64,000 nucleotides of DNA, taken from contig NZ_LJJF01000001.1 of NCBI RefSeq assembly GCF_001625365.1, positions 4,413,001-4,477,000 of the forward strand. Direction: 5' to 3'. This document shows, one piece after another, positions 32,918-39,306 of the stretch. Within the stretch, counting starts at the first letter, position 1. Every line of letters starts with the position of its first letter. The notes under the pieces were generated by a model that ran no database searches, had not been told where the DNA came from, and was given only the letters and a program-made list of their open reading frames with translations. This stretch comes from Streptomyces sp. MJM8645 (lineage in GTDB: Bacteria; Actinomycetota; Actinomycetes; Streptomycetales; Streptomycetaceae). The translations under genes and the position numbers were made by a program.

Positions 32918-32981
32918 ACGAACCGCCGAAAGCTGCGTGTCCCGCGAAGCGACCGCCGAGCGGAGCGAGGTGGCCGCATGA
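32901..32981 (+). CDS. Candidate 26-residue coupling ORF between kdpD and kdpE
   Basis: ATG 32901 follows a strong GGGAGGAG by 7 nt and opens a frame for MSGRTERTAESCVSREATAE and six more residues. It overlaps the end of kdpD by 17 bp and ends at TGA 32979-32981, overlapping the kdpE start as ATGA. The peptide is polar and unremarkable, so its use may be to carry ribosomes from kdpD to kdpE rather than to make a product. Not confirmed by homology. Confidence 0.35.
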   Translation: MSGRTERTAESCVSREATAERSEVAA

Positions 32982-33652
32982 GCGAGATCCTGATCGTCGA
33001 CGACGAACCGGCCCTGCTGCGCACGCTGCGGATCAACCTCAGCGCCCGGCAGTACGCCGTGCGGACGGCCGCCAGCGGCGGCGAGGCGCTGGACCGCGCC
33101 GCGCACTCCGCCCCGGACGCCGTACTGCTCGACCTCGGCCTGCCGGACCTGGACGGCATGGACGTGCTGCGCGGCCTGCGCACCCGCAGCGCGATGCCGA
33201 TCATCGTGCTCTCCGGCCGGTCCGGTGCCGCCGACAAGGTGGGCGCCCTCGACGCGGGCGCGGACGACTACCTCACCAAGCCGTTCCTGATGGAGGAACT
33301 GCTGGCCCGGCTGCGTGCCGTGCTGCGCCGGCCGGTGGGCGGTGCCCCGCTGGGGCGGCCGGTGATAGGCGACCACACCGTCGACCTGACGGCCACCACG
33401 GTGACCGGCCCGCGGGGCCCGGTGCGGCTCACCCCGACCGAGTGGCGGATCCTCGCCCTGCTGGTGGCCAACCCGGGCCGGCTGGTGCCCGGGCGGCAGA
33501 TCCTGCGGGAGGTGTGGGGGCCGGCCCAGGAGGCGCGCGGCAACTACCTGCGGGTCTACCTGGCCGGGCTGCGCCGCAAGTTGGAGCGTGACCCGGGCCG
33601 CCCGCGGCACCTGATCACCGAACCGGGGATCGGGTACCGGTACGAGCCCTGA
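32978..33652 (+). CDS. kdpE: KdpE response regulator (OmpR/PhoB family)
   Basis: 224 residues: receiver domain with acidic pair Asp8-Asp9, phosphorylation site Asp52 (VLLDLGLP), Thr/Ser switch in VLSGRSG and Lys in LTKPF; then a winged helix (about 125-224) with LTPTEWRILALLVANPGRLV and GNYLRVYLAGLRRKLERD. OmpR-type domains bind direct repeats with about one helical turn spacing, matching the CGTCAA boxes found around this island. It activates kdp at low potassium. Confidence 0.96.
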   Translation: MSEILIVDDEPALLRTLRINLSARQYAVRTAASGGEALDRAAHSAPDAVLLDLGLPDLDGMDVLRGLRTRSAMPIIVLSGRSGAADKVGALDAGADDYLTKPFLMEELLARLRAVLRRPVGGAPLGRPVIGDHTVDLTATTVTGPRGPVRLTPTEWRILALLVANPGRLVPGRQILREVWGPAQEARGNYLRVYLAGLRRKLERDPGRPRHLITEPGIGYRYEP

Positions 33653-33671
33653 GCGCCCCCGGCCGCCGCCG

Positions 33672-33720
33672 CGTCAACGACCCGTCAAGAGCGGGCCGGA
33701 GACCGACAGGGGAGCGTCAA
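33672..33720 (+). promoter_or_regulatory. CGTCAA box D (candidate KdpE site) downstream of kdpE
   Basis: CGTCAA at 33672, 33683 and 33715: 11 bp then 32 bp apart, exactly the spacing of box C before kdp. No protein gene follows on this strand; a candidate small RNA does. Confidence 0.55.
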
Positions 33721-33761
33721 GGCAGGCCCGGAGCGGTGTTCCGTGGGCGTAGCGTCAGTGC

Positions 33762-33880
33762 TGACCGAGCGGGCCCGGCTCCAATGTGGGGGAGGCCCGG
33801 GACCGCTCCAGCCGCCGTTGAACGGCGGCCAGCAGGTGGGGGAGGGGCGCGCGACATCCGTCGCGCGCCCCTTGAATTTT
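33762..33880 (+). ncRNA. Candidate small RNA behind CGTCAA box D
   Basis: A -10-like TAGCGT (33750-33755) lies 30 bp after box D; transcription from about 33762 to the terminator at 33844-33880 would give a 120-nt RNA. It holds a hairpin GCCGCCG/CGGCGGC around TTGAA (about 33811-33829) and two GGGGGAGG-type tracts that could pair with or mimic Shine-Dalgarno sequences. No credible reading frame is seen. It may alternatively be just the 3' untranslated end of the kdpDE message. Confidence 0.3.
33844..33880 (+). terminator. Strong intrinsic terminator
   Basis: Perfect 12-bp arms GGGGCGCGCGAC (33844-33855) and GTCGCGCGCCCC (33860-33871) around ATCC, followed by TTGAATTTT. It stops plus-strand transcription before the convergent amidohydrolase gene. 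Confidence 0.88.
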
Positions 33881-33892
33881 CCCGGGGACTGT

Positions 33893-35164
33893 TCAGCCTC
33901 CGCCGGTGCTCCCGGACTGCCGGGGCAGTGCCAGTGCCACGGTGTCCGCGAACTCCCGCACCGCGCTCGTCCGGCTGACCACCCGGCCGCTGTGCACCAC
34001 CAGTCGGCTGTGGCCGCCCGCGAGCGCCCCGGCCAGGCTGTCCCCGCGCACCGCCAGCAGCTCCGCCGGGAACCCGGCGTCCACCCGGACCGGCGGCAGC
34101 CCGAGCGCCGCCCGGGCCTGGTTCGCCACCGCGTCGTACGCCGCCTCCAGGTCCAGCTCCCCGCCCGCCGCCAGCAGGTACGCCGACTCCAGCGGATCCG
34201 CCCGGCCGACCGGGTTGGACTGGTCCCGCAGCGCGCCGCTGCCGGCCGCCAGCGGCACCCGGGCCTCCGTCAACTCCCGTAGCAGGCCCGGCCGCAGCCC
34301 TGGCACCCGGCCCTCCAGCCCGGTGCAGCCGCCGTTCTGCGGCAGGCAGACCACCCGCACCCCGCCGGCCGCCAGCACCGTGGACGCACCCCGGGTCAGC
34401 GCCCCGCACGGCCCGAGCGTCACCCGCGGCCGCAGCGGGGCCAACGCGCTGACCAGCCGCGCGAGTTGGGCCGGATCGCCGGCCGTGGTGTGCAGGTCCA
34501 CCGGGCAGTCCGCCTCCCGGGCGGCCTCCAGCAGCACCTGGACGTACCCGGCCGGATCCGGGTCCAGCTCCGGGCAGCCGCCGGCCGCGGTGGCGCCCAG
34601 TTTGAGCGCGTCGCGCAGTTGCGCCCGGCCGTCGGCGCCGGCCCGGCCGGTGAGCAGCCGGGGCATCGCCACCGCCTGGAGTTCGGCCAGGCCGCGCAGC
34701 GCCTGCCGGGCGGTGAGCACCGCCTCCAGCCGACGCAGCCCGTGCACGTCGCCGATCCGGACGTGGGTGCGCTGGGCGGTGGCGCCGTAGCCGAGCGAGG
34801 CGAGCGCGGCCTCGGTGACCCGCCGGGTGAGGTCGCCGGGGCTCTCCGGCGGCGGGGCGGACAGGGCGGCCGAGAAGGCGGTGTCGTAGTGGGCGTGCGC
34901 CTCGGCGGGGGCCGGCAGCAGCAGGTAGCCCTTGAGGTCGATCCGGGCGCCGGTGGTGACGGTGGGGGCGCCGGGCAGGGCGGGAAGCGGGCCGAGGCTG
35001 CCGACGGTGCCGACGGCCTGGATCCGGTCCCCGCTGATCCGGACGTCCACCACCCGCCCGTCGGCCAGCCGGGCGCCGGTGAGCAGGAGGACCGGTCCGT
35101 GCCCGAGCGGGTTGGCTGTCGGGCCGGAGCCGGAGTGCGGTCCGTCGGCGGCTGCGCTGTCCAT
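33893..35164 (-). CDS. Amidohydrolase-family protein, cytosine-deaminase-like, altered active site
   Basis: 423 residues with the composite beta-sandwich/TIM-barrel layout of the family: LPAPAEAHAHYDTAFSAA carries the first metal motif HxH (His90, His92), VDLHTTAG holds a further His, and the C-terminal sandwich returns at VDAGFPAELLAVRG. Where cytosine deaminases have a catalytic Asp (G-S-D-N) this protein reads AGSGALRDQSNPVGRADPLE, so the Asp is Gly; the enzyme may be inactive or use another chemistry. GGAG precedes ATG 35164. It is convergent with the kdp island and probably monocistronic. Confidence 0.8.
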   Translation of the reverse strand: MDSAAADGPHSGSGPTANPLGHGPVLLLTGARLADGRVVDVRISGDRIQAVGTVGSLGPLPALPGAPTVTTGARIDLKGYLLLPAPAEAHAHYDTAFSAALSAPPPESPGDLTRRVTEAALASLGYGATAQRTHVRIGDVHGLRRLEAVLTARQALRGLAELQAVAMPRLLTGRAGADGRAQLRDALKLGATAAGGCPELDPDPAGYVQVLLEAAREADCPVDLHTTAGDPAQLARLVSALAPLRPRVTLGPCGALTRGASTVLAAGGVRVVCLPQNGGCTGLEGRVPGLRPGLLRELTEARVPLAAGSGALRDQSNPVGRADPLESAYLLAAGGELDLEAAYDAVANQARAALGLPPVRVDAGFPAELLAVRGDSLAGALAGGHSRLVVHSGRVVSRTSAVREFADTVALALPRQSGSTGGG

Positions 35165-35410
35165 CGCAGGCTCCTTCCCGCGCTGGCCCGTCCGGTCGGC
35201 CGGACCGTCCTGATCCCGGGTCGTCCTGACGCCCCGGGCCGTCCCCGTCGATGAGGGTCGAGCCTATGGCGCGTGGGGGCGGGGCGCTCGGAGGCGGGCA
35301 ATAGTCGTATCGGGTCGGGCCGTGCGGCTGGTGGGCCGATCGAACGCGGGGCCTTGGATCGTCCGTCCGTTCACCTCGCCGACCTGCGGTCTTCGCGTCG
35401 GGATACGGAT

Positions 35411-35439
35411 TTCACCTCTGGGCGCGGAACGTGTAATCT
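35411..35439 (+). promoter_or_regulatory. Promoter of the tRNA-Thr/tRNA-Met/rpmG unit
   Basis: TTCACC (35411-35416), 17-bp spacer, TAATCT (35434-35439); start point about 5 nt before tRNA-Thr. Confidence 0.55.
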
Positions 35440-35450
35440 CTTCCTCGTTC

Positions 35451-35523
35451 GCCCCTATAGCTCAGTCGGTAGAGCGTCTCCATGGTAAGGAGAAGGTCTG
35501 CGGTTCGATTCCGCATGGGGGCT
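35451..35523 (+). tRNA. tRNA-Thr (GGT)
   Basis: 73 nt; acceptor GCCCCTA/TGGGGGC, anticodon loop ATGGTAA with GGT, T-arm GCGG-TTCGATT-CCGC, discriminator T; CCA not encoded. Confidence 0.95.
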
Positions 35524-35566
35524 CTGGTGAAAAGCAGTCGGCTTCGGTTGTGCTGCGGATCACTGT

Positions 35567-35639
35567 GGCGGTGTAGCTCAGTTGGTAGAGCAAGCGGCTC
35601 ATAATCGCTGTGTCACCGGTTCAAGTCCGGTCACCGCTA
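35567..35639 (+). tRNA. tRNA-Met (CAT, elongator)
   Basis: 73 nt; anticodon loop CTCATAA with CAT, D-arm GCTC/GAGC, T-arm ACCGG-TTCAAGT-CCGGT. The acceptor closes with a G-T pair and lacks the C1-A72-type mismatch and three G-C anticodon-stem pairs of the initiator found at 58958, so it is the elongator. Confidence 0.93.
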
Positions 35640-35722
35640 CCCCGCGTAGTCGGTCGGGAGATCGCACTCCCGGTCGGCTACTCTTGTTGTGTTCTTATTC
35701 GTTGTCCCAGGAAGGCACTCCC

Positions 35723-35887
35723 GTGGCTGCCACCGACGTCCGCCCGAAGATCACGCTGGCCTGCGTGGAGTGCAAGGAGCGGAACTACATCACCAAGAAG
35801 AACCGGCGTAACGACCCGGACCGTCTTGAGATGAAGAAGCACTGCCCCCGCTGCAACTCGCACACCGCGCACCGCGAGACCCGCTGA
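35723..35887 (+). CDS. rpmG: 50S ribosomal protein L33
   Basis: 54 residues, zinc-binding form: CVEC (about 14-17) and CPRC (about 41-44) give the four-cysteine site. GTG 35723 follows AGGAAGG by 8 nt. It stands downstream of two tRNA genes and may be transcribed with them. In streptomycetes cysteine-containing L33 is the zinc-replete version; a zinc-free paralogue would be expected elsewhere. Confidence 0.95.
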   Translation: MAATDVRPKITLACVECKERNYITKKNRRNDPDRLEMKKHCPRCNSHTAHRETR

Positions 35888-35927
35888 CCCTCTCGCAGGG
35901 CGTCGGGCCTGTGTGACAGGTCTTGAG

Positions 35928-35968
35928 CTCCGGGCCGCATCCCTCAGGGGGTGCGGCCCGGAGTTTTT
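35928..35968 (+). terminator. Intrinsic terminator of rpmG
   Basis: 15-bp arms CTCCGGGCCGCATCC (35928-35942) and GGGTGCGGCCCGGAG (35949-35963, one G-T pair), then TTTTT. Confidence 0.9.
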
Positions 35969-36041
35969 CGCGTATGCACCCATGCGCGCCCCGCCGGCGG
36001 CAACGGCCGCCGGATCCACCGTGCTTCCGAGGAGTTGCCCC

Positions 36042-36500
36042 ATGGCACTCGACCCCTCCTTCATCGGGCGGACCTACCCGCCCACCGAGCCGTACGAGGT
36101 CGGCCGGGAGAAGATCCGCGAGTTCGCGATCGCGATCGGGGACACCAATCCGGCGTTCACCGATCCGGCGGTGGCGAAGGCGCTGGGCCACCCCGACGTG
36201 ATCGCCCCGACGACCTTCCCGTTCGTGATCACCTACCAGGCGGCCTCCCAGGTGGTCGAGGACCCGGAGCTGGGCCTGGACTACAGCCGAGTGGTGCACG
36301 GGGACCAGAAGTTCTCCTACTCCCGCCCGGTGCTGGCCGGCGACCGGCTGACGGTCGCGGTCACCATCGACAACATCAAGTCGCTGGCGGGCAACGACGT
36401 GCTCACCGTGCGTGGCGAGGTGTCGGACGCGATCGGCGAGCACGTGGTGACGTCGATCATGACGCTGGTGGCCCGGGCCGCCGACGAGACGGGGAAGTGA
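36042..36500 (+). CDS. MaoC-like N-terminal hot-dog dehydratase subunit (HadA-like)
   Basis: 152 residues of the FAS1-like dehydratase/UPF0336 type: MALDPSFIGRTYPPTEPYEV, then a hot-dog fold with VVHGDQKFSYSRPVLAGD. In mycobacteria HadA joins catalytic HadB to form the (3R)-hydroxyacyl-ACP dehydratase of the FAS-II cycle; the catalytic His/Asp are in the partner. The partner gene follows after 5 bp. GAGGAG stands 8 nt before ATG 36042. Gene order rpmG-hadA-hadB-murB recurs in actinobacteria, as in mycobacteria near rpmG2. Streptomycetes lack mycolic acids, so the substrate is probably another acyl chain. Confidence 0.87.
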   Translation: MALDPSFIGRTYPPTEPYEVGREKIREFAIAIGDTNPAFTDPAVAKALGHPDVIAPTTFPFVITYQAASQVVEDPELGLDYSRVVHGDQKFSYSRPVLAGDRLTVAVTIDNIKSLAGNDVLTVRGEVSDAIGEHVVTSIMTLVARAADETGK

Positions 36501-36505
36501 ACACG

Positions 36506-36928
36506 ATGGCGATCAGCTACGACGAGGTCGAGGTCGGCACCCAGCTGCCGGCGCAGTCCTTCCCGGTGACCCGCGACACCCTGGTGCGGTACGCGGGCGC
36601 CTCCGGCGACTTCAACCCGATCCACTGGAACGAGAAGTTCGCCGTGGAGGTCGGCCTGCCGGACGTCATCGCGCACGGAATGTTCACCATGGCTGCGGCC
36701 ATTCGGGTGGTCACCGACTGGGTCGGCGACCCGGCCGCGGTGGTCGAGTACGGCGTCCGCTTCACCCGCCCCGTCCCGGTGCCGAACGACGGCGTCGGCG
36801 CGGTGGTCGAGGTGTCGGCGAAGGTCGCCAAGCTGCTGGACGACCGCAAGGTGCAGGTCGACCTGCTGGCCACCACCGGCGGGCAGAAGGTGCTCGGGAT
36901 GTCCAGGGCGGTCGTCCGGCTCGCCTGA
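36506..36928 (+). CDS. MaoC-family hot-dog dehydratase (HadB-like)
   Basis: 140 residues containing the R-hydratase 2 motif: YAGASGDFNPIHWNEKFAVE has the catalytic Asp and His (about 32-37), and PDVIAHGMFTMA the following helix. It would hydrate or dehydrate (3R)-hydroxyacyl thioesters together with the HadA-like subunit encoded 5 bp upstream. Start ATG 36506; homologues begin at the same place. The pair is complete and not fused, unlike in some Gram-negatives. Confidence 0.9.
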   Translation: MAISYDEVEVGTQLPAQSFPVTRDTLVRYAGASGDFNPIHWNEKFAVEVGLPDVIAHGMFTMAAAIRVVTDWVGDPAAVVEYGVRFTRPVPVPNDGVGAVVEVSAKVAKLLDDRKVQVDLLATTGGQKVLGMSRAVVRLA

Positions 36929-37001
36929 AGGCCCCTCGGCCCCAGGTGTGTCCGGCCGCGGCGGGGCCCGTCCGACGGGATTCCCGCCGCGCCCGTCGGC
37001 C

Positions 37002-37032
37002 TTGCGAAGATAGTGATTGGCCACTAACTTTG
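37002..37032 (+). promoter_or_regulatory. TetR-gene promoter and operator
   Basis: TTGCGA (37002-37007), 17-bp spacer, TAACTT (37025-37030), then 7 nt to ATG 37038: a leaderless promoter. The 24 bp at 37009-37032 match in reverse the 24 bp before the MFS gene (37680-37703) at 20 positions, so this is probably the TetR operator lying between -35 and -10. Confidence 0.7.
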
Positions 37033-37037
37033 TCCGC

Positions 37038-37637
37038 ATGGCGAGGGCGAGCATGCGGATGAGTGCGGAGGAGCGGCGCGAGAGCGTCGTTCGCGCCGCA
37101 GTGATCGAGTTCGCCAGGAGCGGCTACCGGGGGACGTCCACCGAGGCGATCGCCCGCCGGGTGGGTGTCTCGCAGCCGTACCTGTTCCGGCTGTTCCCCG
37201 GCAAGCAGGCGATCTTCACGGCCGCCGCCGAGCGCTGCATCGAGGAGACCTGGAAGGTCTTCGACGAGGCCTCGGTCGGGCTGACCGGGCCGGCGGCCGC
37301 CCAAGCGATGTCCGAGGCGTACCTGGGCCTGGTCGCGGACGGCGAGCAGCTCATGATGCAGATGCAGCTCTACGTCTCGGTGTTCGCGGCCCGGACGACC
37401 GGCGAGGACGAGATCGGGGAGACCGCCCGCAGGCTCTGGGAGGAGCTGTTCGAGCGGGTCAGGGGCCGGATCGGCGGTGACGTGCAGGGCACCGCGGAGT
37501 TCTTCGCGTACGGGATGCTGATCAACACGCTGGTGGCGCTGGGGTACCCCCGGGACCACCGGATCTGGAGCGGCCTGGGCTTCGGGGAGCACGAAGAGCA
37601 CGGAGAGCGTGGAGAGCGCGGCGAGGGCGGGGAGTAG
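37038..37637 (+). CDS. TetR-family transcriptional repressor
   Basis: 199 residues. The helix-turn-helix (about 12-58) has VRAAVIEFARSGYRGTSTEA and RVGVSQPYLFRLFPGKQAIF; the C-terminal ligand domain follows to about 185. The last 15 residues are a Glu/Gly/Arg/His repeat tail (EHGERGERGEGGE) encoded by short DNA repeats. ATG 37038 is taken instead of TTG 37017 because the promoter places the transcript start on it. The same operator precedes the MFS pump gene, so it should repress itself and the pump; a toxic substrate would relieve it. Confidence 0.88.
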   Translation: MARASMRMSAEERRESVVRAAVIEFARSGYRGTSTEAIARRVGVSQPYLFRLFPGKQAIFTAAAERCIEETWKVFDEASVGLTGPAAAQAMSEAYLGLVADGEQLMMQMQLYVSVFAARTTGEDEIGETARRLWEELFERVRGRIGGDVQGTAEFFAYGMLINTLVALGYPRDHRIWSGLGFGEHEEHGERGERGEGGE

Positions 37638-37639
37638 CG

Positions 37640-37671
37640 GGCCGCACGGTGGAGTCCGTGCGGCCTTTTTT
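37640..37671 (+). terminator. Intrinsic terminator of the TetR gene
   Basis: Perfect 10-bp arms GGCCGCACGG/CCGTGCGGCC around TGGAGT, followed by TTTTTT. It separates the TetR gene from the MFS gene, so the pump has its own promoter. Confidence 0.92.
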
Positions 37672-37679
37672 CGGGCCTC

Positions 37680-37703
37680 GAAAGTTAGTGATCAATAACT
37701 ATC
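37680..37703 (+). promoter_or_regulatory. TetR operator before the MFS gene
   Basis: 24 bp matching in reverse the TetR-gene operator. The core AGTTAGTGATCAATAACT is an 18-bp near-palindrome (8 of 9 paired positions). It stands 22 bp before ATG 37725 and probably covers the pump promoter. Confidence 0.72.
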
Positions 37704-37724
37704 TAAGACCCCTGGGGGGAAACC

Positions 37725-39239
37725 ATGACGGAGAGAACGGAAGAACAGGGCCTGGGACGGCTCGGTGTCTGGACGCTGGTGATCACCAGTGTCGCGGGCT
37801 TCATGGCCAGCCTGGACAACCTGGTCGTCACCACCGCGCTGCCGTCCATCCGCGAGGACCTCGGCGGCGGGCTGTCCGACCTGGAGTGGACGGTCAGCGC
37901 CTACACCCTGTCCTTCGCCGTCCTGCTGATGTTCGGCGCCGCGCTCGGCGACCGGTTCGGCCGCCGCCGGATCTTCCTGGTCGGGCTCACGCTCTTCACC
38001 GTCGGCTCCGCCGCGGCCGCCCTCTCGCCGGGCATCGGCGCGCTGATCGCCGCCCGCGCCGTCCAGGGCGCCGGCGCCGCGGTCTCCATGCCGCTCACCC
38101 TCACCCTGCTCACCGCCGCGGTGCCGGCGGCCAGGCGGGGTCTGGCCTTCGGCATCTGGGCGGGCGTCAACGGCCTGGCCGTCGCCACCGGACCGCTGGT
38201 CGGCGGGACGCTCACCGAGCACTTCTCCTGGCAGTGGATCTTCTGGGTGAACGTCCCGGTCGGCCTCGTCCTGATCCCGCTCGCCGCCCTCAAGCTCCGC
38301 GAGAGCCGGGGCGCCAACCCGGCGCTGGACGTGGTCGGCACGATCCTGGTCAGCCTGGGCCTGTTCGGCGTCGTCCTCGGCCTGATCCGCGGCAACCCGA
38401 ACGGCTGGACCAGCCCGCTGGTGCTCGGCTCCCTGATCGGCGGCGTCGCGCTGCTCACCGCCTTCGTGCTCTACGAGCAGCGCTGGGCCCGGCACCCGAT
38501 GCTCCCGATGCGGCTGTTCCGCAGCCGGGCCTTCTCCGCCGTCAACGCCTCCGGCCTGCTGATGTTCCTCGGCATGTTCGGCTCGATCTTCCTGATCAGC
38601 CAGCACCTGCAGAGCGTGGGCGGCTACAGCCCGCAGGAGGCCGGCATCCGGATGCTCCCGTGGACCGGCATGCCGCTGATCGTCGCCCCGATCGCGGGCA
38701 TCCTGGCCGACCGCTTCGGCGGCCGCCCGATCGTGGTCACCGGGCTGCTGCTGCAGGGCGCCGGCCTGGCGATGTACGCGGCGGTCACCAGCGGCAGCAC
38801 CGGCTACGACTACGCCGCCGAGATCCCCGCCGTGGTGATCTGCGGTATCGGCATGTCGCTGTACTTCGCCCCGACCGCCGCCCTGGTGATGGACAGCGTC
38901 CGGCCGGAGGAGCAGGGCATCGCCTCCGGCGCCAACAACGCGCTGCGCGAGGTCGGCGGCGCGCTCGGCGTGGCCGTCCTCTCGGCGGTGTTCTCGGCGC
39001 AGGGCGGGTACACGTCGGAGCAGTCCTTCATCGACGGGCTGGTGCCCGCGCTGTACGTCGGCGCCGGGGTGGTGGCGGTCGCGGCGGTCTGCGCGTTCTT
39101 CCTCCCGCGCCGGGTGAAGCCCGCGGCCGTCGCCGACGAGCCGGCGGCCGTGGAGCCGGAGCAGGCCGGTGCCGAGCAGACCGGTGCCGAGCGGGCCGAG
39201 GACGCGGCGCCCGTCCACGCCGAGGCCTCGAAGGCCTGA
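37725..39239 (+). CDS. MFS drug-efflux transporter, DHA2 (EmrB/QacA) family
   Basis: 504 residues with about fourteen helices. The family motifs are present: LDNLVVTTALPSIREDLG in helix 1, the motif A loop GDRFGRRRIFLVG, and motif C in helix 5 (WAGVNGLAVATGPLVGGTL). Such pumps expel hydrophobic or cationic drugs in exchange for protons. The cytoplasmic C-terminus (from about 465) is an Ala/Glu repeat (EPEQAGAEQTGAERAE). The gene is under the adjacent TetR's operator. GGGGGAAA precedes ATG 37725 by 3-9 nt. Confidence 0.9.
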   Translation: MTERTEEQGLGRLGVWTLVITSVAGFMASLDNLVVTTALPSIREDLGGGLSDLEWTVSAYTLSFAVLLMFGAALGDRFGRRRIFLVGLTLFTVGSAAAALSPGIGALIAARAVQGAGAAVSMPLTLTLLTAAVPAARRGLAFGIWAGVNGLAVATGPLVGGTLTEHFSWQWIFWVNVPVGLVLIPLAALKLRESRGANPALDVVGTILVSLGLFGVVLGLIRGNPNGWTSPLVLGSLIGGVALLTAFVLYEQRWARHPMLPMRLFRSRAFSAVNASGLLMFLGMFGSIFLISQHLQSVGGYSPQEAGIRMLPWTGMPLIVAPIAGILADRFGGRPIVVTGLLLQGAGLAMYAAVTSGSTGYDYAAEIPAVVICGIGMSLYFAPTAALVMDSVRPEEQGIASGANNALREVGGALGVAVLSAVFSAQGGYTSEQSFIDGLVPALYVGAGVVAVAAVCAFFLPRRVKPAAVADEPAAVEPEQAGAEQTGAERAEDAAPVHAEASKA

Positions 39240-39252
39240 CCGGCCGATCCGG

Positions 39253-39306
39253 GTACGGGTGCGGGGGCGGCCGGGCGGCCGCCCCCGCACCCGTACGCTG
39301 GTGGGC
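39253..39306 (+). terminator. Terminator of the MFS gene fused with the murB promoter
   Basis: Perfect 20-bp arms (39253-39272 and 39277-39296) around GGGC form the hairpin. The last three bases of the right arm begin the -10 box TACGCT (39294-39299), 7 nt before the murB GTG start. There is no T run. Confidence 0.75.

Noticed and set aside
30023..33610. 1195-codon antisense frame across kdpD and kdpE
   Set aside because: Gly/Val/Asp/Gln-rich shadow of the real genes, without ribosome site or homology.
33743..34282. Plus-strand frame starting at GTG 33743 as a gene behind box D
   Set aside because: It runs through the strong terminator and then antisense to the amidohydrolase; composition is that of a shadow frame.
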